From the NCBI GenBank assembly GCA_950071955.1, contig CATMOC010000239.1:1-6203 (forward strand): a DNA stretch of 6,203 nucleotides, written 5' to 3'. The notes under the pieces were generated by a model, which worked only from the letters and a program-made list of their open reading frames with translations, made no database searches and was not told where the DNA came from. This document shows, in pieces, positions 1 through 5,773 of this stretch. The translations under genes and the position numbers were made by a program. This DNA is from an uncultured Mesorhizobium sp. GTDB lineage: Bacteria; Pseudomonadota; Alphaproteobacteria; Rhizobiales; Rhizobiaceae. Numbering within the stretch: position 1 is the first letter of the stretch; each line of letters starts with the position of its first letter.

Positions 1-288
1 AACGCGCTGCCGGCGCTCGTGCTCACCGTGCCGCTGTTCTTCCCGGTCGCCATGAACGCCGGTTTCGACCCGATCTGGTTCGGCGTCGTCATCGTCATCA
101 TGGTGGAACTCGGCGTGGTCACCCCGCCGATCGGCGTGAACGTCTTCGCCATCGCCACGATGGCCAAGGACGTCTCGATGTACGACGTGTTCCGCGGCGT
201 CGCCCCGTTCTGGATCGCCTTCATGGTCCTCATCGGCCTCATCGTTCTCTTCCCGCAGATCAGCCTCTTCCTGCCGTCGCTGATGTGA
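1..288 (+). CDS. dctM: TRAP transporter large permease DctM, C-terminal part (5' end outside window)
   Basis: This is the last 95 codons of a DctM-type subunit, the ion-coupled membrane channel of a tripartite (TRAP) carboxylate transporter. It enters the window in frame 1 with no start and ends at TGA 286-288. The visible part holds an IWFG segment, a glycine/proline hairpin reading ELGVVTPPIGVNVF, an FRGV motif and a final hydrophobic helix. These are the same landmarks seen at the C-terminus of the complete DctM further along (IWFG, EVGMITPPVGINVF, FRGV), but the residues differ, so it is a separate paralogue and not a repeat of the same gene. No terminator with a T-run follows it. Its P and Q subunits are presumably upstream. 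The family is clear; the substrate is unknown. Confidence 0.93.
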   Translation, partial: NALPALVLTVPLFFPVAMNAGFDPIWFGVVIVIMVELGVVTPPIGVNVFAIATMAKDVSMYDVFRGVAPFWIAFMVLIGLIVLFPQISLFLPSLM

Positions 289-304
289 GGAAGCTGCCCT
301 CTAG

Positions 305-651
305 ACGAGCGTCGGCCTTCGCGAGAACTTCGAAGCGGTCCGAACCCGCAATGGTGTACACCCCATTCCGGACCTGGTGACGTCGGGTCGGCCCAATGAT
401 CGGCATGTGTCATTCTTCGACCAGAAGCCGGCGAACGCGTTCGACAAGACGTTCGCCGCCATCAGCCTCCGCTACGGAAACCGCACGACTGTCGTAGTCG
501 CCATGCGACTTGAGTATCCGCGATCCGGGTGTAATAGACGGATCGCAAGCTGACGCTGTGCGGGGTGAAGCTGGAAGTCCCCGAAGCGCATGAGGGCCTG
601 AAAACCGCCGTCACCATAACCGGTGTCTGGCGAATTTGGAGAAGGCTCTGA
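305..651 (+). pseudogene. Possible decayed coding sequence in two frames, family unknown
   Basis: From 305 to a TGA at 551-553 there are 82 codons without a stop. The middle part (about 418-483, including QKPANAFDKTFAAISLRYGN) has mostly G/C third positions, like the real genes nearby. From 538, in the next frame, another 37 codons run to a TGA at 649-651 with similar codon use (including KLTLCGVKLEVPEAHEGLK). There is no ATG with a ribosome binding site; a GTG at 377 is the only possible start and its upstream region is weak. This is what a frameshifted gene remnant would look like, but chance stop-free stretches are common in GC-rich DNA. I do not recognise the protein. Confidence 0.27.
337..374. 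repeat. Nested inverted repeat downstream of the first dctM
   Basis: The outer arms GGTCCG (337-342) and CGGACC (369-374) are perfect inverted copies. Inside them AATGG (350-354) and CCATT (363-367) are also inverted copies. The core includes the 10-base perfect palindrome GGTGTACACC (353-362). In RNA this could fold as an interrupted hairpin about 50 bases after the upstream dctM stop, with a 7-base bulge on one side and 1 base on the other. No T-run follows, so it is not a canonical intrinsic terminator. It could be an mRNA 3' stabiliser, a weak terminator, a DNA-binding site or chance. Confidence 0.35.
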
Positions 652-774
652 CTGTCCGGCCGACTTTCGGCGATCCCCTTTTCGCAAGCCCTTCACCACC
701 GCGGAGCCGGTCTGGGAGACTTGGCGCAGGGCAACGAGATGCCTCGGAGTTGAGGGCGCCTGTCCATCGACGAG

Positions 775-803
775 TTGACTTATGAGCAGGAAAAAGCTAC
801 TCA
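775..803 (+). promoter_or_regulatory. Weak candidate sigma70-type promoter for the dctPQM operon
   Basis: TTGACT at 775-780 matches five of six bases of the -35 consensus. With a 17-base spacer the -10 position falls on TACTCA (798-803), a poor match that shares only the first two bases of TATAAT. A better -10-like TATGAT at 808-813 is 27 bases away, too far for a standard promoter. The location, about 70 to 100 bases before the dctP start, is reasonable. If transcription starts here, the short ORF that begins at 782 would lose its 5' end. Confidence 0.25.
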
Positions 804-804
804 T
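782..804. promoter_or_regulatory. Inverted repeat, possible operator upstream of dctP
   Basis: ATGAGCAG (782-789) and CTACTCAT (797-804) are inverted copies with one mismatch in eight, separated by the 7-base A-rich spacer GAAAAAG. The 23-base size and A-rich centre suit a dimeric repressor, and the site lies immediately downstream of the TTGACT box, where binding would block transcription. No regulator gene is in the window to pair with it, so the role is inference from position and symmetry. Confidence 0.3.
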
Positions 805-877
805 GGGTATGATCGCGTTCGCATCGGTAGTAATGCTTCCGAGGTCGGCGCGTTCGGTTTGGGAGGAGATACAATGA
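782..877 (+). CDS. Possible 31-residue leader-like peptide overlapping the dctP start
   Basis: ATG at 782 opens 31 codons ending in TGA 875-877, which overlaps the dctP ATG (874) as ATGA, the arrangement typical of translational coupling. The N-terminus SRKK followed by LLMGMIAFASVVML looks like a signal or membrane-anchor segment, and the tail is short and polar (SVWEEIQ). The last codons run through the dctP ribosome binding site. There is no strong ribosome binding site before 782; an in-frame ATG at 803 has AGGA 11 bases upstream and would give 24 residues. It could be a real coupling peptide, the remnant of an old signal peptide, or chance. Unknown family, low certainty. Confidence 0.25.
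   Translation: MSRKKLLMGMIAFASVVMLPRSARSVWEEIQ
862..868 (+). promoter_or_regulatory. Ribosome binding site that fixes the dctP start
   Basis: GGAGGAG lies five bases before ATG 874, a near-perfect Shine-Dalgarno match. It supports ATG 874 over the in-frame TTG at 775, which would add 33 polar residues ahead of an otherwise clear export signal. Confidence 0.8.
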
Positions 878-1989
878 CCATACACCGACTTTCCGGCGCC
901 GTTGCGCTGGCTGCATGTTTCGCCGTCACGCCCGCTCTCGCACGCGACCTGTCCATGGCGCCCGGCTTTGCGCCCGGCTCCATCGTCAACCAGGGGGCCG
1001 AATCCTTCGCGAACAAGGTGACGGAGCTGACCGGCGGCGAAATCACCTTCACGATCCATCCGCTGACGCTCCTGAGTGTGCCCCAGATGCTGAACGGCGT
1101 GCGCGATGGCGTCGCCGACGTCGGCACCATCCTGCCGATGGTGTTCGCGGCACAGTTCGCCGACGTGAATCTGATCAGCGATCTGGCCATGCTTGGCACC
1201 TACGCCCCGGCGATGGCAGGCGCGACGACCGAATACATCCTCACCTGCGAGCCTTGTCTCAAGGAGTACGAGAAGAACAACGTCGTTTACCTCGGCTCCG
1301 GCTCCACGCCTGAGTACGGCATCCAGTCCACCAAGCCGTTCACTTCGGCCGACGACCTGCGCGGCTCGAAGCTGCGGTCTCCGAACGCGACCTTCAACCG
1401 CTGGATCGAGCATTTCGGCGGTGTGGCGCTGACCCTTCCGGGCAACGAGATCTTCGAGGCGGTCAAGCAGGGCGTCGTCGACGGCGCGTTGCTTTCCTCT
1501 GGCGAACTGCGCAACATCCGCATGATCGACATCGTCAAGGACGTGACGGTGGGCGTGCCGGGCGGCACTTACAACACGATCAACATCGCAAACGTCAACC
1601 GCGACCTCTGGCACGAACTGACGCCGGAGCAGAGGCGGGCGATGATCGCCGCCGGTGCCCATGCGATCGCCGAGACGACCGTCGGATACATGAAGGACGG
1701 AGCGGCGGCGCTGGAAGCGGCGCGTGCGCAGGGCATCGAGGTGCATGAGGCATCGCCCGAATTCGTCGCGGCGTCGCAGGAGTTCGTGAAGCAGGACCTG
1801 GCCAAGATCGCCAGCCTTGCCGGCGACCGCGGTGTCGAGGACGCCGAGGCGAAGATCGCCCGCTTCAGCGAACTGGTCGCCAAGTGGCAGGGGCTCACCG
1901 AGGGCGTCGAGCTCAGCGCCGAAGCCCTGGGCGAACTGTACCGGAGAGAGATCTTCGAGCCCCTCATTGGCGACGACTACGCGATGTGA
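874..1989 (+). CDS. dctP: TRAP transporter substrate-binding protein, DctP family
   Basis: This 371-residue periplasmic receptor binds a carboxylate-containing solute and delivers it to the DctQM membrane complex. Residues 1-23 form an export signal: Arg5, a hydrophobic stretch from Leu6, then an ALA signal-peptidase I site before Arg24. A lipobox-like LAAC (12-15) is embedded in it, so a lipoprotein cannot be excluded. The mature part follows the DctP fold pattern. A DGVADVGTILP stretch lies near 78-88. DLRGSKLRSP (161-170) carries the family's conserved Arg at 168, which in characterised members salt-bridges the substrate carboxylate. EAVKQGVVDGAL lies near 195-206. The only two mature cysteines are Cys125 and Cys128 (CEPC), a likely disulfide seen in some DctP subfamilies. 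The length is slightly above the usual 320-340 of the family. It is followed by a hairpin and then dctQ. The family is certain; the ligand is unknown. Confidence 0.95.
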   Translation: MTIHRLSGAVALAACFAVTPALARDLSMAPGFAPGSIVNQGAESFANKVTELTGGEITFTIHPLTLLSVPQMLNGVRDGVADVGTILPMVFAAQFADVNLISDLAMLGTYAPAMAGATTEYILTCEPCLKEYEKNNVVYLGSGSTPEYGIQSTKPFTSADDLRGSKLRSPNATFNRWIEHFGGVALTLPGNEIFEAVKQGVVDGALLSSGELRNIRMIDIVKDVTVGVPGGTYNTINIANVNRDLWHELTPEQRRAMIAAGAHAIAETTVGYMKDGAAALEAARAQGIEVHEASPEFVAASQEFVKQDLAKIASLAGDRGVEDAEAKIARFSELVAKWQGLTEGVELSAEALGELYRREIFEPLIGDDYAM

Positions 1990-1990
1990 G

Positions 1991-2040
1991 AAATCCAGCG
2001 GGAGGATTCGTCAAAGGCGGATCCTCCCGGACACGGATTT
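1991..2040 (+). promoter_or_regulatory. Intercistronic stem-loop between dctP and dctQ
   Basis: CGGGAGGAT (1999-2007) and ATCCTCCCG (2021-2029) form a perfect 9-base-pair stem around a 13-base loop. Outside it AAATCC (1991-1996) and GGATTT (2035-2040) are also exact inverted copies and could extend the structure across small internal loops. It begins one base after the dctP stop. No T-run follows, so it is better read as an RNA 3' end protector or partial terminator that keeps receptor mRNA in excess over the membrane subunits, as known for binding-protein operons such as malE-malF. The function is inference; the symmetry is plain in the sequence. Confidence 0.72.
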
Positions 2041-2075
2041 AGCCCTCGTATCTCTCAATTCCGGAGTACACGCGC

Positions 2076-2585
2076 GTGCTGCAACGTCTCTGGTCCGCGA
2101 TCGATGCCGTCCTGGTGGCGGCGGCGGGGCTGATCCTCGTCGCGGGAATCCTGCACGTCACGGCGGACGTGGCGATGAAGTACCTCTTCGCGAGCCCGAT
2201 CCCCGGCACGATCGTCTACGTTTCCAACTACTACATGACCTCGATCGTCTTCCTTCCGCTCGTCTCGGCCGAGTTGCGCCGCCAGCACATCGCTGTCGAC
2301 CTCTGGCCATCGTCGACCCCGGCCTGGCTCGATCGTCTGGGCGAGCGCATCACCTGGGGAATCTCGGCCGCCGTCTACGCGCTTCTGACCTGGAACACGT
2401 GGCAGGACGCCTACCGCAAGTTCGAGGAGGGCGAGTACGTCCTCGACCAATCCGGCTTCGTGACGACCTGGCCCAGCTATTTCATCCTCCCGCTGGGAAT
2501 GGCGCTGATGACGGCCCTCCTGCTGACGAAGCTCTGGCGCCCGGCTTTGGCTCTACGCGGAGATGAGGTCGAAGCGAATGTCTAA
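2076..2585 (+). CDS. dctQ: TRAP transporter small permease, DctQ family
   Basis: This 169-residue inner-membrane protein is the small subunit that pairs with DctM to form the TRAP membrane complex. Four hydrophobic segments fit the family: about 11-30, 48-65, 91-108 and 132-152. Family landmarks are an early helix leading into DVAMKYLF (31-38), the LRRQHIAVDLW loop (67-77) and WPSYFILPLGMAL (132-144) near the last helix. The start is GTG 2076, with GGAG (2063-2066) nine bases upstream; the usual length of about 160-180 residues fits this start. It lies 86 bases after dctP, a gap filled by the stem-loop, and overlaps dctM by 8 bases, so translation of Q and M is probably coupled. Confidence 0.93.
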   Translation: MLQRLWSAIDAVLVAAAGLILVAGILHVTADVAMKYLFASPIPGTIVYVSNYYMTSIVFLPLVSAELRRQHIAVDLWPSSTPAWLDRLGERITWGISAAVYALLTWNTWQDAYRKFEEGEYVLDQSGFVTTWPSYFILPLGMALMTALLLTKLWRPALALRGDEVEANV

Positions 2586-3876
2586 CGAAGCCATCGGCCT
2601 TGCCTGCGTCGGCCTGCTCTTCCTCCTGTTGCTTATCCGCGTCCCGATCAGCGTCTCGCTGATCGGGGTTTCCACCCTGGGCATCGCTGTCATCACCAAG
2701 TTCAAGGTGGCGGACAGCCTCCTGCAGACCGTGCCTTACACCTTCGTCGCGACCTGGACGATGAGCTCCATTCCCATGTTCCTGTTCATGGGATTCCTCT
2801 GCTTTCACGCCGGCATCACCACGAGCATCTTCCGGGCGGCACGCCTCTTCCTGCGAAGAGCCCCGGGCGAGCTCGCCATCGCCTCGATCTTCGGCTGCTC
2901 CGGCTTCGCGGCCGTCACCGGGTCGAGCGTCGCCTGTGCCGCCGCGATGGGAAGGATCGCCATTCCCGAGATGTTGAAGCAGCGCTACGACCCTGCGCTG
3001 GCCACCGGAACTCTCGCCGCCGCGGGCACGATCGGAGCGCTGATCCCGCCGTCCATCCTGATGATCATCTACGGAACCATCGCGCAGGTTTCGATCGTGA
3101 AGCTCTTCGCCGGCGGCGTCGCGCTGGGATTGCTCACCGCGTTCATCTACTGCGCCGTGGTGGTGGTGCGGGTCCTGATCACCCCTGAACTCGCGCCACG
3201 CGGAGAAGAAGGCGACAGGGGCGGATACGTCTCGGCCATTCTGGACACGTGGCCCCTGATGCTGTTGCTCGCAGGAGTCTTCGGCGGCCTGTTCCTCGGC
3301 TTCTTCACGCCGACCGAGGCAGGCGCCGTGGGCGCCTTCCTCTCCCTGGTGGTCGCCGCGGCCAAGGGAAGCCTGAACTTCGGCGTCCTCCGCGACACGA
3401 TACGCGAGACGCTGGTGACCACGTCCGCAATCATCATCATCACGGTCGGCGCGAGCCTCTTCACCCGGCTGGTCGCGGTCAGCGGCATCAGCGGCGCACT
3501 GGAGACGATGGTGGCGACCTGGGGGCTCGACCCGATCACGGTGATGCTCGGCATCGGGCTCGTCTACCTGTTGCTCGGCATGTTCCTCGAACCCATCGGG
3601 GCCATGCTCATCACCCTCCCGATCTTCATCCCGCTGGTGAACCAGGCCGGCTATGATCTGATCTGGTTCGGCATCATCGTCGCCAAGTTCCTGGAGGTAG
3701 GGATGATCACTCCCCCTGTGGGAATCAACGTCTTCGTCATCAAGAACGTGGTGGGGGACGAAATCAGCATGATGACGATCTTTCGAGGGGTCCTGTGGTT
3801 CTTCGTCGCCGATCTGGTCCTGATCGCCGCCTGCGTTGTGTGGCCCGGACTGATCACGTGGTCCATCCCCGCCTAA
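2578..3876 (+). CDS. dctM: TRAP transporter large permease, DctM family
   Basis: This 432-residue, many-helix membrane protein is the transport channel that moves the DctP-bound solute inward, normally coupled to sodium or protons. Family motifs appear in order: GFAAVTGSSVACAAAMG (109-125), LIPPSILMIIYG (155-166), TPTEAGAVGA (244-253), GMFLEPIGAMLITLPIFIP (334-352) and EVGMITPPVGINVFV (373-387). The length matches complete DctM proteins. ATG 2578 is preferred because GAGG (2565-2568) lies nine bases before it; the in-frame ATG at 2563 has its GGAG directly abutting the start codon, too close to work. It overlaps the dctQ stop and is followed by the crotonase gene after 16 bases, which ties transport to catabolism. 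Confidence 0.96.
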   Translation: MSNEAIGLACVGLLFLLLLIRVPISVSLIGVSTLGIAVITKFKVADSLLQTVPYTFVATWTMSSIPMFLFMGFLCFHAGITTSIFRAARLFLRRAPGELAIASIFGCSGFAAVTGSSVACAAAMGRIAIPEMLKQRYDPALATGTLAAAGTIGALIPPSILMIIYGTIAQVSIVKLFAGGVALGLLTAFIYCAVVVVRVLITPELAPRGEEGDRGGYVSAILDTWPLMLLLAGVFGGLFLGFFTPTEAGAVGAFLSLVVAAAKGSLNFGVLRDTIRETLVTTSAIIIITVGASLFTRLVAVSGISGALETMVATWGLDPITVMLGIGLVYLLLGMFLEPIGAMLITLPIFIPLVNQAGYDLIWFGIIVAKFLEVGMITPPVGINVFVIKNVVGDEISMMTIFRGVLWFFVADLVLIAACVVWPGLITWSIPA

Positions 3877-3892
3877 CAAGGAAACGATCGCC

Positions 3893-4708
3893 ATGAACAC
3901 CATGACGGGACCGGTGCCGGACTACTCCACGATTCGCCTGTCCATCGACGGGCGCATCGCACGGATCGTGCTGAACCGGCCAGAGAAGCTCAATGCGCTG
4001 GACCCGGCGATGCTGGAGGAACTCCTGGAGGCACTGTCGCGGGTACGCGAGACAGCCGGACTGAATGCCCTGTTTCTCGAGGGCGCCGGACGGCTTTTCT
4101 CCGCGGGGGTCGATCTGGACACGCCGTTCTTCATGGAGCACGTCAGCGACACGTCGATCTATTCCGGAACACGATTGCTCAACTGGCAACATCGGGTGAT
4201 CACGGCGCTCTTCGAGCAGGAGGTCGTCACGATCGCGGGCCTGAACGGCCATGCCTGCGGCGGCGGCGGGCTGGGGCTGGCAATGGCCTGCGACATGCGC
4301 ATCAGCGTTCGCGCAGCTCAGTTCTGGATGGTGCCATCGAAGCTGGACGTGGTGCAGGATTTCGGCCTCAGCTGGATGGTGCAGCGGTTGGTCGGGCCGT
4401 CCCGCGCGATGCAGATGGCAGTCCTGGGAGAACGCCTCGACGCGGAAACCGCGCTGACATGGGGCCTCGTCAACGAGGTCGTCGGGGATGCCGATGCGCT
4501 TTCCATCAGGCTCGGCGAACTGGCCGCAAGGTTCGGCGAGATGGGCAGCGATGCTCTTCGCATGATGAAGACGATCCTGCGCTCTGGAGAACGCAGCAAT
4601 CTTTCGACGCAGTTGAACATGGAGGCGATCGCCAACGGACTTGCGTTCCAGTCGGAGGAGTTCGCCCAAAAGAAGGCAGCCTACCTGCACAAGTCGAGGT
4701 CGAAATGA
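3893..4708 (+). CDS. Enoyl-CoA hydratase/isomerase (crotonase) family protein
   Basis: This 271-residue cytoplasmic crotonase-fold enzyme acts on an acyl-CoA thioester. The N-terminal strand motif IARIVLNRPEKLNAL (22-36), the first oxyanion-hole segment LFSAGVDL (68-75, with Ala71) and the second in GHACGGGGLGLAMACD (119-134) are all present, so CoA-ester binding is well supported. The two glutamates of classic hydratases (rat Glu144 and Glu164) are absent: the first aligns with Gly128 and the second with the PSK stretch near 149. Asp156 in VVQDFGLSW sits where isomerase-type and dehalogenase-type crotonases carry their catalytic Asp (PDxGxS pattern). Double-bond isomerisation or another reaction is therefore more likely than simple hydration. 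AAGGA (3878-3882) precedes ATG 3893 by ten bases. The stop overlaps the next start as ATGA. The alignment was made by eye. Confidence 0.9.
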   Translation: MNTMTGPVPDYSTIRLSIDGRIARIVLNRPEKLNALDPAMLEELLEALSRVRETAGLNALFLEGAGRLFSAGVDLDTPFFMEHVSDTSIYSGTRLLNWQHRVITALFEQEVVTIAGLNGHACGGGGLGLAMACDMRISVRAAQFWMVPSKLDVVQDFGLSWMVQRLVGPSRAMQMAVLGERLDAETALTWGLVNEVVGDADALSIRLGELAARFGEMGSDALRMMKTILRSGERSNLSTQLNMEAIANGLAFQSEEFAQKKAAYLHKSRSK

Positions 4709-5769
4709 GCCTGGCCGAACGGACCACGATGCGCGCCATGCGCCTACATCCCGATGGTCAGGGCGCCTCGCTGCGACTGGAATACGACGTTCCCGTTCCC
4801 CGTCCATCATCGGGCGAGGTCATGATCAAGGTACGCGCCTGCGGCCTCAATCAGGTCGACTTGCTGACACGCCAGGGCGAGATGCCGAAAGACGTGCCGC
4901 TGCCCCACATCTCCGGCACCGAGGTGGCGGGCGAGATCGCAGTCCTGGGCGAGGGTGTGACGGGTTGGGCCGTCGGCGCCCCCGTCGTGGTGGATCCGAT
5001 CCTGTCCTGCGGACATTGCCACGCCTGCATCACCGGCAACACCAACATGTGCAGGACGAGCCGTGTGTTCGGCGTGCAGACGCAAGGTGGGTATGCGCAG
5101 TTCGCCGCCGTGCCCGCACGACAGCTGCATGCCATACCCGAAGGTCTCGGCTATGCCGAGATCGCGGCCATCGCGGTGACCGGCCCGACCGCCTGGCACA
5201 TGCTGCGGCGGCGCGCGGACATCCGGGTCGGAGAGGACGTGCTGATCATCGCGGGCGGGTCCGGCATCGGGGTCCTGGGAATTCAGATCGCCAAGCTGGC
5301 CGGGGCACGCGTGATCGCCACCGCCGGCAGCGAGGCGAAGATGCGGGCAGCGTTGGAGCTCGGCGCGGACCATGTCGTGAACCATTCCCAAGAAGGATGG
5401 GCACGCGAGGTTCGCGCGATGACCGGCGGAAAGGGCGTGGATCTGGTCTTCGAACATGTCGGCGAAGCGACGTGGGAGGGAAGCCTGCAGGCGCTCGCCC
5501 GCGGCGGACGGCTCGTCACCTGCGGCGGGCATTCCGGCTTCGACGTGAAGATCAACCTCTGGCATCTGTTCGTGAAGGAACAGACGCTGATCGGCTCGTT
5601 CGCCGGTTCCAGGCAGGATTTTCTCGACGTCATGAGACTGGCCGAGCGATCGCAGCTGAAGCAGGTCGTCCAGGAGATCGTTTCATTCGAGGATCTCCCA
5701 CGGGCACAGGAAATGCTGCGGGAGCGGCGCGTCTTCGGCAAGCTCGTGCTCGATCCCTGGGCCGGCTGA
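4705..5769 (+). CDS. Zinc-binding MDR oxidoreductase, acryloyl-CoA reductase/quinone reductase-like
   Basis: This 354-residue cytoplasmic NAD(P)H-dependent oxidoreductase has the GroES-like domain first (about 9-145) and the Rossmann domain next (about 150-300). Cys102, Cys105, Cys108 and Cys116 (spacing 2-2-7) are the complete structural-zinc lobe. At the catalytic-zinc site Cys46 and Glu73 remain, but the GHE histidine is Thr72 (SGTEVAG) and the later third cysteine is missing, so alcohol dehydrogenase chemistry is doubtful. Similar proteins with only the structural zinc include archaeal acryloyl-CoA reductases and quinone-oxidoreductase-like MDRs. The cofactor loop is AGGSGIGVLG (183-192); Ser209 and no acid after strand two (ATAGSE) favours NADPH. 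ATG 4705 has GAGG five bases upstream and overlaps the crotonase stop. Enoyl-CoA reduction is the favoured role, inferred from residues and neighbours. Confidence 0.9.
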   Translation: MSLAERTTMRAMRLHPDGQGASLRLEYDVPVPRPSSGEVMIKVRACGLNQVDLLTRQGEMPKDVPLPHISGTEVAGEIAVLGEGVTGWAVGAPVVVDPILSCGHCHACITGNTNMCRTSRVFGVQTQGGYAQFAAVPARQLHAIPEGLGYAEIAAIAVTGPTAWHMLRRRADIRVGEDVLIIAGGSGIGVLGIQIAKLAGARVIATAGSEAKMRAALELGADHVVNHSQEGWAREVRAMTGGKGVDLVFEHVGEATWEGSLQALARGGRLVTCGGHSGFDVKINLWHLFVKEQTLIGSFAGSRQDFLDVMRLAERSQLKQVVQEIVSFEDLPRAQEMLRERRVFGKLVLDPWAG

Positions 5770-5773
5770 CCAG

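Larger units (their letters stand above)
289..873. other. Long intergenic gap between two TRAP systems
   Basis: These 585 bases hold no gene that can be firmly supported. Inside are a nested inverted repeat (337-374), a stop-free but start-poor stretch in two successive frames (305-651), a region with nothing recognisable (about 652-770), and a probable control region for the next operon (about 771-873). Codon third positions are less consistently G/C than in the flanking genes, and there are stops in all frames. A long minus-strand reading frame that crosses it continues antisense through dctP and looks like a composition artefact. No tRNA, no CRISPR repeat and no insertion-sequence ends were seen. 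Confidence 0.6.

Noticed and set aside
432..443. 12-base perfect palindrome CGAACGCGTTCG
   Set aside because: About one or two such palindromes are expected by chance in 6 kb, and it is not near an obvious promoter.
775..873. Upstream TTG start extending DctP by 33 residues
   Set aside because: The extension is polar and would bury the signal peptide; ATG 874 has a near-perfect GGAGGAG at ideal spacing.
472..1746. Long minus-strand reading frame (424 codons)
   Set aside because: It is antisense to the clear dctP gene, is rich in Arg/Gly/Asp/His as expected for a GC-rich shadow frame, and has no recognisable domain.
2563..2577. Earlier ATG for dctM adding five residues
   Set aside because: Its GGAG directly abuts the start codon, leaving no spacing; ATG 2578 has GAGG nine bases upstream.
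2482..3903. 473-codon minus-strand reading frame opposite dctM
   Set aside because: Low-complexity Asp/Arg/His/Glu/Gly composition is the reverse complement of hydrophobic membrane-protein codons; dctM on the plus strand has all family motifs.
4459..4704. Upstream extension of the MDR frame
   Set aside because: It overlaps the crotonase gene entirely, has no family similarity, and ATG 4705 has its own GAGG and an ATGA overlap.
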